The translations under genes were made by a program, and so were the position numbers. Below, in pieces: positions 1 to 5,401 of a stretch of 5,441 nucleotides of DNA; position 1 is the stretch's first letter; each line of letters starts with the position of its first letter. The notes under the pieces were generated by a model. The model was not told where the DNA came from. It did no database searches and saw only the letters and a program-made list of their open reading frames with translations. This stretch comes from Acidobacteriaceae bacterium (GTDB taxonomy: Bacteria > Acidobacteriota > Terriglobia > Terriglobales > Acidobacteriaceae). The stretch spans positions 1 through 5,441 of the forward strand of contig PMXH01000554.1 in NCBI GenBank assembly GCA_003165855.1, read 5' to 3'.

Positions 1-962
1 CCCGCCTCCTGGTAATACTGCTCAATCGATTTCGGCAGCGACAAGTGAATCACCGCCCGCACCGCCGCCTTGTTGATCCCCAACCCAAAAGCAATCGTCC
101 CCACCAGCACCCGCACCTCGTCTGACATCCACCGTTCCTGGTTACGCCTCCGCGCATCGGCTCCCATCTTGCCGTGATATCCCACCGCGGCAATGTCGTG
201 ATCTTCCAAAAAATCCACCGTCTCCTCGACCCGGTTAATCGTCGGAGAGTAAATAATCACATTGCTGCCCCCATAGCTGCGCAGCGCGTTCACCAGCATC
301 TCCATCTGCTCCAGCCCCGCACACTCGCGCACCAAGTAGCGCAGGTTCGGCCGGTAGAAGCTGGCAATATATTTGTCGGGATTGCGCAATTGCAGTTGCG
401 CCAGAATGTCATGCCGCACATGCCGCGTGGCGCTCGCCGTAAAAGCCGCGATGGGACGATCCGGAAACTTCGACCGCAACTTATTCAACTGCCGGTATTC
501 CGGACGAAACTCGTGCCCCCACTCCGAGATGCAGTGCGCCTCATCGATCGCAAAAAACGCGATCGGCACCTGCTGCAACCAGCCCATCGTGTCGCCCCGC
601 GCCACCCGCTCCGGCGACACATACAACAGCCGGTAAGCCCCGTCCCGCGCCTGCTTCATCACCTTTGTCTGCTCGCCTTCGCTCAAGGTGCTGTTCAGTA
701 CCGCTGCCGGAATCCCCATCTGTGCCAACTGCGTAGCCTGATCCTGCATCAGTGCGATCAGTGGAGAAATCACCACCGCCGTCCCTCCCGACACCACCGC
801 CGGCAACTGATAGCACAGCGATTTCCCTCCGCCCGTCGGCATCACCACGCACGTATCGTGCCCCGCCAGCAAGCTGCGCACAATCCGCTCCTGTAGCGGA
901 CGGAACGTGCTGTACCCCCAATACCGCCGCAGCGGCGTCACCAGATCGGTTTCCGCGCTCAT
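1..962 (-). CDS. recQ: ATP-dependent DNA helicase RecQ, N-terminal part (3' end outside window)
   Basis: Superfamily 2 3'-5' DNA helicase of the RecQ family, acting in recombination and repair of stalled replication forks. The 320 visible codons give the helicase core in canonical order: motif 0 around YWGYSTFRPLQ (14-24), Walker A MPTGGGKS (41-48), motif Ia VISPLIALMQDQ (64-75), motif Ib LLYVSPER (112-119), the DEAH box with the RecQ aromatic-rich loop IDEAHCISEWGHEFRPEY (139-156), motif III FTASAT (174-179), motif IV IIYSPT (236-241), and motif V GTIAFGLGINK (288-298), then PKSIEQYYQEAG. The frame is still open at base 1, so motif VI (RAGRDG in relatives), the zinc-binding region and any HRDC domain lie outside. 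ATG at 962 places motif 0 at the usual distance from the N-terminus, but there is no clear Shine-Dalgarno sequence. Some motif residues differ from the E. coli pattern (GHE for GHD, GIN for GID). Family assignment is very secure. Confidence 0.96.
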   Translation of the reverse strand, partial: MSAETDLVTPLRRYWGYSTFRPLQERIVRSLLAGHDTCVVMPTGGGKSLCYQLPAVVSGGTAVVISPLIALMQDQATQLAQMGIPAAVLNSTLSEGEQTKVMKQARDGAYRLLYVSPERVARGDTMGWLQQVPIAFFAIDEAHCISEWGHEFRPEYRQLNKLRSKFPDRPIAAFTASATRHVRHDILAQLQLRNPDKYIASFYRPNLRYLVRECAGLEQMEMLVNALRSYGGSNVIIYSPTINRVEETVDFLEDHDIAAVGYHGKMGADARRRNQERWMSDEVRVLVGTIAFGLGINKAAVRAVIHLSLPKSIEQYYQEA

Positions 963-968
963 AGAAAA

Positions 969-974
969 AGTATA
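969..974 (-). promoter_or_regulatory. possible -10 box of recQ, suggesting a leaderless transcript
   Basis: On the minus strand the hexamer TATACT ends six bases before the recQ ATG, followed by TTTTCT. It matches TATAAT at five of six positions. At this distance transcription would begin at or next to the A of the ATG, giving a leaderless mRNA, which agrees with the missing Shine-Dalgarno sequence. No good -35 hexamer lies 16-18 bases upstream (TTCTCC at 17), so the call is tentative. Confidence 0.3.
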
Positions 975-1040
975 AGCCGAGGCGAATATTAGGAGAAACT
1001 GAAACACAAGCTTTTCGTCCGGAAGTTTTCAAACCGGGAA

Positions 1041-2045
1041 CTACCCTGTGATCCCCAGTGCCCTCTGTGGTGAAGACTTTTCGACACCATACTTCACTTC
1101 CCGATACGTTCTCGCAAACGCCACCCACACCACCCCAATCACCACAAAGCACAACACACTACCCTCCGGCCCAACCACGCCACCCGAAAGCCATCCCGGC
1201 CCATGAAACGACGACTTCAGCAGATGACCCGGAAAAATCGTCCCACTGTCCGGCACCGAATAAAAAAACGTCTCTCCCCAATCCCATGCCATATGAAATC
1301 CCACCGCAAACCACAAGCTCCCCGTGCGCCGCAACGTCAAACAAAAGAAAAATCCGATCGCCGCCGCCGCCAGCAGTCCCGGCCACTGCTCGCCCCCATT
1401 CGACAAATGGACCAGGCCAAACGCACACGACAACACAACCGCGGCCGGCCAAAAACCAATGGCCCGCGTTAACGTGAACTGCGAATATCCCCGAAACAAA
1501 AAATCTTCAAACAGTCCCACCAACAAAAAATATCCCGCCCAGAACGCTGCAAACTTCACAATGCGCGCCCCGTGCATCGCCAGGCTCCCCACCTCAAACA
1601 CACGCAGCCCATACATCACTCCAAGCAGCAGCGTGATGCTGGCAAATCCCCATACCGCGCCCACCCAAAACAATTTCCCGAACGCCTGCCTCACCGGCAG
1701 CCCATACGTTCCCCATTTCCGCCTCTCAACTCTTCCCAGTACCAGTGCCGGAACCACCACCGCCACCAGAACCGCAAACTCCTCCAGCATCATCGACCAC
1801 AGCCCATTCGCGCCTAACTCCAGCGACCCCGCCCACCGGCTGGCCACAAACTGCAGCGGATAAAACATCGCCACATAAAACGCAAATCCCCACCCCGCCC
1901 TCAATCCTTTCGGACCAAGAAATACCGTCCGCACATACGACGGCTGCACCGCAAAATCCGGCGTCGGAGCTTGTGCCGACGAAGGAGACTCCCCAGGATT
2001 CGACCCCTCTTGCTCCTCACTTGAACTGTTCGTCCGCTCATCCAT
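1041..2045 (-). CDS. CPBP family intramembrane glutamic endopeptidase (CAAX protease/Abi type)
   Basis: A 334-residue polytopic membrane protein with the CPBP motifs in order. Motif 1 is ED-FLF-R (E180, D181, R185; the family form is EExxxR), motif 2 is FGLVH (F209, H213), and motif 3 is HMAWD (H251, D255; family form HxxxN/D). These residues form the membrane-embedded active site. Roughly eight hydrophobic segments are visible (about 52-70, 87-105, 125-148, 165-180, 195-213, 222-237, 243-258, 294-311). The first 35 residues are polar, rich in S, E and P, and probably cytoplasmic. The ATG at 2045 follows GAAGGG with a six-base spacer. Substrate is unknown; relatives process prenylated proteins or peptides, or act in bacteriocin immunity. 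Its stop lies 78 bases upstream of recQ on the same strand, but no functional link is evident. The last 12 codons lie inside a dispersed repeat (1042-1080). Confidence 0.9.
   Translation of the reverse strand: MDERTNSSSEEQEGSNPGESPSSAQAPTPDFAVQPSYVRTVFLGPKGLRAGWGFAFYVAMFYPLQFVASRWAGSLELGANGLWSMMLEEFAVLVAVVVPALVLGRVERRKWGTYGLPVRQAFGKLFWVGAVWGFASITLLLGVMYGLRVFEVGSLAMHGARIVKFAAFWAGYFLLVGLFEDFLFRGYSQFTLTRAIGFWPAAVVLSCAFGLVHLSNGGEQWPGLLAAAAIGFFFCLTLRRTGSLWFAVGFHMAWDWGETFFYSVPDSGTIFPGHLLKSSFHGPGWLSGGVVGPEGSVLCFVVIGVVWVAFARTYREVKYGVEKSSPQRALGITG
1042..1080 (+). repeat. dispersed CTCTGTG repeat, copy 1 (overlaps the 3' end of the CPBP gene)
   Basis: Begins TACCCTGTGA, continues with a degenerate 9-base unit (CCCCAGTG) and then CCCTCTGTG, and ends GGTGAAGACTTT. 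From CTGTGA onward it has the same 35-base layout as the copies at 3484-3522 and 5270-5309. Read on the minus strand it encodes the final K-S-S-P-Q-R-A-L-G-I-T-G of the CPBP protein and contributes two bases of its TAG stop. It is the most diverged of the three copies. Confidence 0.65.
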
Positions 2046-2051
2046 CGCAAA

Positions 2052-2057
2052 CCCTTC
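2052..2057 (-). promoter_or_regulatory. ribosome binding site of the CPBP gene
   Basis: GAAGGG on the minus strand lies six bases before the ATG at 2045 and resembles the Shine-Dalgarno consensus. It supports this start for the CPBP gene. Confidence 0.5.
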
Positions 2058-2085
2058 GGCCCCGTGCTCGTGGGATTCGTATCAG

Positions 2086-2105
2086 GGTATGCCTTTAGGC
2101 ATACC
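2086..2105. repeat. perfect palindrome with 8-bp arms and a 4-base loop
   Basis: The arms are GGTATGCC (2086-2093) and GGCATACC (2098-2105), separated by TTTA, with no mismatch. The element lies in the divergent spacer, 41 bases upstream of the CPBP start and about 120 bases upstream of the plus-strand membrane gene. It could be a hairpin in the CPBP leader RNA, an operator for a dimeric regulator, or a copy of a REP-like dispersed palindrome. There is no T-run on either side, so it is not an intrinsic terminator. The symmetry is certain; the role is not. Confidence 0.6.
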
Positions 2106-2128
2106 GGTAAGAACCGCATCATCGATCA

Positions 2129-2140
2129 CGCCTTCAGGCG
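2129..2140. repeat. small inverted repeat with a loop like that of the neighbouring palindrome
   Basis: CGCC-TTCA-GGCG lies 23 bases after the palindrome at 2086-2105. Its centre CCTTCAGG is close to the CCTTTAGG centre of that palindrome, so the two may be parts of one REP-like unit. It is flanked by near-identical 12-base direct repeats, CGCATCATCGAT at 2115-2126 and CGCATCATCCAT at 2158-2169 (11 of 12 match). A 4-bp stem alone could be chance. Confidence 0.35.
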
Positions 2141-2224
2141 CTGCCCTTCGCGTGCTGCGCATCATCCATTGCAGAAGTTTCTCGCAAACAGGCTCGCTCA
2201 TGGTAAAACACTTCGTCCTGCCTA

Positions 2225-3457
2225 ATGACCCGATTATTCACCCGCGAACGCTTCGGCCGCCCCCAGTTTCTCGCCGGTGCCTTACTCCTCGCCTTCCTGG
2301 CGCAAGCCGCATGGCTGGTCCGTTGCGAGTTGCGCTCATCCGACGGTCCCAGCGCACCCGAGCAAGCCCGCATCGCCGCCGGCTGGCGTCAATTTCACGG
2401 TGGCGGCATCGCCGGCGCGCCTTTTCCCGACCCTCCAGGCTCGCTCCCCCTCGAAATCTCCCAAAACGGCGCCTTCGATACCCAGCACTCCCCGCTGCTT
2501 TCCCTCGTCACCGCCGCGCCTTTTCTCGCCTGGCCCCAGCGCTTGCTCAACGAAGAATTCTCGCCCTACTGGCGCTGGCTCCCGCGCCTTCCATTCCTGG
2601 CCTGTGGAGTGGCTCTCGGCGCTTCGCTCTGGTATGTCGCTCGCCGTCTCTGCGGAAACTCCGGCGGATTCCTCGCCCTCACCCTCTACTGTTTTTCTCC
2701 ATCCATGATCCAGGCCAGCGCCGTCTGGCACACCGAACCAGAAATCCTCGCCGCCTGGGGAGCCTTCGGCGCCATCTTCACCGCCATCGCCGTCGCCCAC
2801 ACTCTCTACGCCCCGCGCGAAGTCATTCTCTGGAACTGGCGCCGCATCGTCCTGCTCGGCATCTCCCTCGCTATCGCCGTGGGATCCCAATTCTCCATGG
2901 TCATCGTTGTACCGTTAGCTCTCGCCTTCCTGCTCTACCTCGCGCCCATCCGTCGCGGCGCGGCCTTCACCATCTGGGCCGCTGCCTGCTTCGTGGCTCT
3001 CGCAATATTCTTCGCCACCTACTTCTTCCATCTCCACGCTTTTTCCGAAGGAATGCGGCACGCTTCTTTTTGGGGAGCAACCTGGCGCAGCTTCACTCTC
3101 TTCGGCGTCTACCGCCAGGTTGGACTCCAAATCCTCCGCGCCTGTCCCGCCTTCGCTCTGCTCCTGCCTGTCGCCATCACCACCTATTTTGTCTGGCCTC
3201 GCACCCGCTACTTCGGCAGCACCGCTCCTGGCCTTGTCGCCCTGCTGCTGATCGGCCTGGGCATGGCTCACCCCAGCGTCGCTGGCGCGGGATTTCTTCT
3301 CGCTGCCATCCCCTTCCTGCTCATTTTCGTCTCCGGCATCCTCGCCGACCTCATGGAAACTCCCATTCGCCAACTCGTAACCGCCTGCGTCTGGGGACTA
3401 CTAGCCGCCTACATCCTCTGGAGCCTCCTGGCCCTATCCCACATCCCCCGCGGATGA
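2225..3457 (+). CDS. polytopic membrane protein, probable GT-C fold (family 39-like) glycosyltransferase
   Basis: A 410-residue protein with about eleven or twelve hydrophobic segments (for example 14-33, 121-139, 147-165, 175-194, 226-241, 246-268, 308-324, 336-374, 383-405). The layout fits lipid-linked-sugar-dependent GT-C transferases. After the first helix comes an extracytoplasmic loop with an acidic residue in an amphipathic stretch (APEQARIAAGW, E46) and then a HSPLLSL segment at 88-94. A later helix carries SPSMIQASAVWHTEPE (158-173), resembling the second acidic site of family 39 enzymes. It lacks the long C-terminal periplasmic domain of full-size members, which are usually near 500 residues. 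An in-frame TAA at 2204 rules out a longer N-terminus. There is no Shine-Dalgarno sequence before the ATG. TGG-TAAAAC (2201-2209) is a weak extended -10 candidate. Donor and acceptor cannot be deduced. A generic polytopic membrane protein is the alternative. Confidence 0.75.
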   Translation: MTRLFTRERFGRPQFLAGALLLAFLAQAAWLVRCELRSSDGPSAPEQARIAAGWRQFHGGGIAGAPFPDPPGSLPLEISQNGAFDTQHSPLLSLVTAAPFLAWPQRLLNEEFSPYWRWLPRLPFLACGVALGASLWYVARRLCGNSGGFLALTLYCFSPSMIQASAVWHTEPEILAAWGAFGAIFTAIAVAHTLYAPREVILWNWRRIVLLGISLAIAVGSQFSMVIVVPLALAFLLYLAPIRRGAAFTIWAAACFVALAIFFATYFFHLHAFSEGMRHASFWGATWRSFTLFGVYRQVGLQILRACPAFALLLPVAITTYFVWPRTRYFGSTAPGLVALLLIGLGMAHPSVAGAGFLLAAIPFLLIFVSGILADLMETPIRQLVTACVWGLLAAYILWSLLALSHIPRG

Positions 3458-3483
3458 CTCACAGCAATTCACCTGTCAGGGTT

Positions 3484-3522
3484 TTCTCTGTGACCCTCTG
3501 TGCCCCCTGTGTTAAAGACCTT
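3484..3522 (+). repeat. dispersed CTCTGTG repeat, copy 2
   Basis: Reads TTCTCTGTGA, then the 9-base units CCCTCTGTG and CCCCCTGTG, then TTAAAGACCTT. It starts 27 bases after the stop of the membrane-protein gene, in the spacer before the exported-protein pair. The tandem 9-mers and the tail are shared with the copy at 5270-5309, except for one extra base there. Confidence 0.7.
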
Positions 3523-3546
3523 GATTTTCCCCCGCTAACAATTCTC

Positions 3547-3552
3547 TACAAT
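3547..3552 (+). promoter_or_regulatory. possible -10 box for the exported-protein pair
   Basis: TACAAT matches TATAAT at five of six positions and lies 56 bases before the ATG at 3609. TTGATT (3521-3526) is a possible -35, but the 20-base spacer is longer than optimal. That -35 would overlap the end of repeat copy 2, so the repeat may contribute to the promoter. The same TACAAT hexamer recurs at 5396-5401. Confidence 0.35.
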
Positions 3553-3597
3553 TTTCCCGCATCTCCCTCACCCCGCCACGATCTAGAATGTAGAAGT

Positions 3598-3603
3598 GGA
3601 GGT
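3598..3603 (+). promoter_or_regulatory. strong ribosome binding site of the first exported-protein gene
   Basis: GGAGGT lies five bases before the ATG at 3609. It is the best Shine-Dalgarno sequence in the window and fixes this start over the in-frame GTG at codon 11. Confidence 0.8.
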
Positions 3604-3608
3604 GCGCC

Positions 3609-4397
3609 ATGCCCTTCCCGTTGGAGTATCATACCGTCGTGAAATGCCCCGCCCAGCGCTCGCTTCCTGCTTTGCTAGCGTTTTTCGGGATGTTCCTGCT
3701 TCCACTCCTTGCTGCCTCCAGCGCTACCGCTCAAACTAATAGCTCTCCTGCGATTCCCGCTCGCGCCGTCAGCACACCCGCACCCAGCGTCGCTCCACCC
3801 GCCCGCAACAACTTCGTTCCGGCCGCTTCGAGCCTCGCCCCTCCCACCAAAATTCCGCATTCTCCCAAACCCCCAACCAACACTCCGCCTCCGACCAGCA
3901 ACCACGGCAGTCCTCAGCACCCGACTGCAAACAGCGTCACCTACTATCCGTACGTCTACCTTGTGCCCTACGCCGTGGATCCCAGCGTCGCCGACGCCTC
4001 CGACGACAACAATAACAATGACAATAACGATGATTCCGACTATCAAGGTGGCCCGACCATCTTCGACCGCCGTGGATCCGGCGCTGATTCCTATCCGCCC
4101 CCAGTCTCCATGGCGCCAGCCGAAGTCAGCCCTGAAGTAGCACAGATAGAAAATGTGCCCGACGCATATCCGGACCTCGATCCCGCCCCCCCGCAGGCTC
4201 CCACTATCCTCATCTTCAAAGACGGTCATCAACTCGAGGTCGCAAACTACGCCATCGTCAATCAGGCACTCTACGATCTAACCCCCGGCCATCGCCGCAG
4301 AATCGCTCTTGCGGATCTCGATCTCCCCGCCACCGAAAAGCAAAACGACGACCACGGCATCGTCTTCCAATTGCCGCCCTCCGCCCAGGCCAACTGA
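3609..4397 (+). CDS. exported protein of unknown function with C-terminal LIF[KR]DGH domain (first of a tandem pair)
   Basis: A 262-residue protein. Residues 1-41 form a signal peptide: basic residues at 12 and 17, a hydrophobic core at about 20-37, and a likely cleavage after ATA (39-41), before QTNSS. Residues 42-110 are a low-complexity linker rich in P, S, T and A. Next come the tyrosine-rich YYPYVYLVPYAV (112-123), an Asp/Asn run (132-144) and another proline-rich stretch. The only segment that looks folded is C-terminal, about 198-256: PTILIFKDGHQLEV, NYAIV, LYDLTPGHRRRIAL, DLDLPATEKQNDDHG, IVFQLP, probably a small beta-rich module. I recall similar domains in many uncharacterised Acidobacteriota proteins but know no function for them. 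The next gene carries a diverged copy. No lipobox cysteine is present after the signal core, so a soluble or loosely envelope-associated protein is expected. It is probably the first gene of a two-gene operon. Confidence 0.85.
   Translation: MPFPLEYHTVVKCPAQRSLPALLAFFGMFLLPLLAASSATAQTNSSPAIPARAVSTPAPSVAPPARNNFVPAASSLAPPTKIPHSPKPPTNTPPPTSNHGSPQHPTANSVTYYPYVYLVPYAVDPSVADASDDNNNNDNNDDSDYQGGPTIFDRRGSGADSYPPPVSMAPAEVSPEVAQIENVPDAYPDLDPAPPQAPTILIFKDGHQLEVANYAIVNQALYDLTPGHRRRIALADLDLPATEKQNDDHGIVFQLPPSAQAN
4002..4040 (+). repeat. low-complexity GAC/AAC/AAT triplet tract
   Basis: Thirteen codons, nearly all GAC, GAT, AAC or AAT with a single TCC, encode the Asp/Asn run at residues 132-144 of the first exported protein. 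The tract is an interrupted triplet microsatellite inside a gene otherwise rich in C and G, and it could expand or contract by slippage without breaking the frame. Confidence 0.6.
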
Positions 4398-4399
4398 TC

Positions 4400-5233
4400 A
4401 TGCGTTCCCTCGCAATCTTCGACAGCCTCGTGTGGCGCGGACACTCGCTTCGGCAAGCTCAGGGCAAGCTCTGTCCGCGAAACGCGTCCGCTAAGATTAC
4501 TCAAGCAGGAAATCTCTGCCGCTTCATTGCCCTCTTCGTTCTGCTACTGCTGGCCCTAACGTCCAGCACCGCAGCTCAGAAAGCTCCTGCTCACGCTCCG
4601 GCCGTCCGCGCAGTCCACCCCGTCAATGCACCCGGACGCAGTCTCGCCCTCGCTCGCAATCGGCGTCCCGCCGCATCCCGCCGCTCTTCGCCCTACACAT
4701 CTCTGCCGTTCCCGCTCTTCGGCGATTCCTTCGATCCCAACGATATCTATTCCACCGGCTATCCCGTCGCCTCCGAGCCGCCCCCATTCCTGCTGCAAGC
4801 CGCGCGTGCCATGGCCGGTTCCTCCACCGACTCCATGGGACCTGGCATAAGTCTCTCCAACAACCGCCCGTCTTCCTCCTCGCAACCTTTGATGATTGAA
4901 CTCCAGCACGGCCGCTACGTTCGCGTCAGCGGCACCGCTGGCAATGGCACGCAGGAACTCGGCCCCGTGCCCGTCGTCACCGCAGCATCTCCCCCGCGCG
5001 ACCTTCCGCCCGCGCTCCTCATCTTTCGCGACGGTCACAGCGAAGAAGTCCGCGACTACACCATCGCCGACGGCATCCTCTACGCCCGCGGCGACTACTA
5101 CACCGACGGCTACTGGAATAAGACGATCGCGCTCTCCACCCTCAACCTCGCTCAAACCCTCGAAGCCAACGCCACCCGCACCGTAAAGTTCGTTCTCCCC
5201 TCATCCCCCAACGAAGTAATCACTCGCCCCTAG
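4400..5233 (+). CDS. exported protein of unknown function with C-terminal LIF[KR]DGH domain (second of a tandem pair)
   Basis: A 277-residue paralogue of the preceding gene product. Its ATG lies two bases after the upstream TGA with no Shine-Dalgarno sequence, so translational coupling is likely. The hydrophobic signal core (about 42-57, FIALFVLLLLALTS) is preceded by an unusually long 41-residue n-region; cleavage is likely near TAA (57-59). A basic and proline-rich linker follows, then PLMIELQHGRYVRVSG (163-178), a short strand-rich segment absent from the partner. The C-terminal domain is at about 204-268: PALLIFRDGHSEEV, DYTIADGILYARG, KTIALSTLNL, VKFVLP. It aligns throughout with residues 198-256 of the partner but is a few residues longer in the central loop. 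An inverted-repeat element (4436-4479) encodes residues 13-27. There is no in-frame ATG between codon 1 and the signal core. GTG at 4430 (codon 11) is the only alternative start seen, and it still includes the repeat. Function unknown. Confidence 0.83.
   Translation: MRSLAIFDSLVWRGHSLRQAQGKLCPRNASAKITQAGNLCRFIALFVLLLLALTSSTAAQKAPAHAPAVRAVHPVNAPGRSLALARNRRPAASRRSSPYTSLPFPLFGDSFDPNDIYSTGYPVASEPPPFLLQAARAMAGSSTDSMGPGISLSNNRPSSSSQPLMIELQHGRYVRVSGTAGNGTQELGPVPVVTAASPPRDLPPALLIFRDGHSEEVRDYTIADGILYARGDYYTDGYWNKTIALSTLNLAQTLEANATRTVKFVLPSSPNEVITRP
4436..4479. repeat. inverted-repeat element inside a coding region (REP- or MITE-like)
   Basis: Perfect 8-bp arms CGCGGACA (4436-4443) and TGTCCGCG (4472-4479) enclose 28 bases. 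The interior holds a small hairpin GCTT-CGGC-AAGC (4447-4458) and a 9-base direct repeat GGCAAGCTC (4452-4460 and 4463-4471). The interior resembles the 'CTTCGGCAAGCTCAG' type of dispersed bacterial repeat that I recall from several phyla; this is memory, not a search. It lies in the 5' end of the second exported-protein gene and is read through in frame. Confidence 0.6.
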
Positions 5234-5269
5234 TTGCATCCCCTCCCAACTATTCACCTCCAAACGCTT

Positions 5270-5309
5270 TACCCTGTGAGCCCTCTGTGCCCCCTGTGGC
5301 TAAGGTCTT
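5270..5309 (+). repeat. dispersed CTCTGTG repeat, copy 3
   Basis: Reads TACCCTGTGA, then GCCCTCTGTG and CCCCCTGTG, then GCTAAGGTCTT. It lies 36 bases after the stop of the exported-protein pair, in the same orientation as copies 1 and 2. At its end GGTCT-T-AGACC (5304-5314) forms a short palindrome not found in the other copies. Confidence 0.7.
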
Positions 5310-5392
5310 AGACCGCCCGCAAATCCACCAAATCAGCCTACGAAGAGTTGACGCTCTTGGATCGTCGCAGCCCCCAATCCAATCCCGAAACG

Positions 5393-5401
5393 TGCTACAA
5401 T
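5393..5401 (+). promoter_or_regulatory. probable extended -10 promoter for a gene beyond the window
   Basis: TGC-TACAAT fits the extended -10 form TGn-TATAAT with one mismatch. No -35 lies at the standard distance, which extended -10 promoters can tolerate. Transcription would start near 5408 and run out of the window on the plus strand. An ATG at 5435 could begin a gene, but only two codons are visible and there is no Shine-Dalgarno sequence. Confidence 0.4.

Noticed and set aside
1018..1037. Intrinsic terminator after the CPBP gene
   Set aside because: Only a 4-5 bp stem (TCCGG with CCGGGA) can be drawn, with a large loop and no T-run on either strand.
541..1152. A 203-codon minus-strand open frame across the start of recQ and the end of CPBP
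   Set aside because: It is out of frame with both genes, glycine- and aspartate-rich, and lacks any motif, while recQ motifs run continuously in the other frame.
2336..2890. A 184-codon open frame antisense to the membrane-protein gene
   Set aside because: Composition is G-, E- and D-rich low complexity, as expected opposite C-ending codons; no ribosome binding site or domain. The same applies to 2915-3373, 3675-4232 and 4556-5155 on the minus strand.
2089..3642. A 517-codon open frame on the plus strand overlapping the membrane-protein gene
   Set aside because: Its product is an arginine-, proline- and histidine-rich string with no domain. The overlapping frame at 2225-3457 gives regular membrane helices. 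The long frame results from C-rich codon usage.
1042..5309. The three CTCTGTG repeats as a CRISPR array
   Set aside because: The copies are more than 1.7 kb apart with genes between them and are imperfect; there are no regular spacers or cas genes.
5348..5401. TTGACG (5348-5353) paired with TACAAT (5396-5401) as a standard promoter
   Set aside because: The spacer is 42 bases, far too long. The extended -10 reading of TGC-TACAAT was kept instead.
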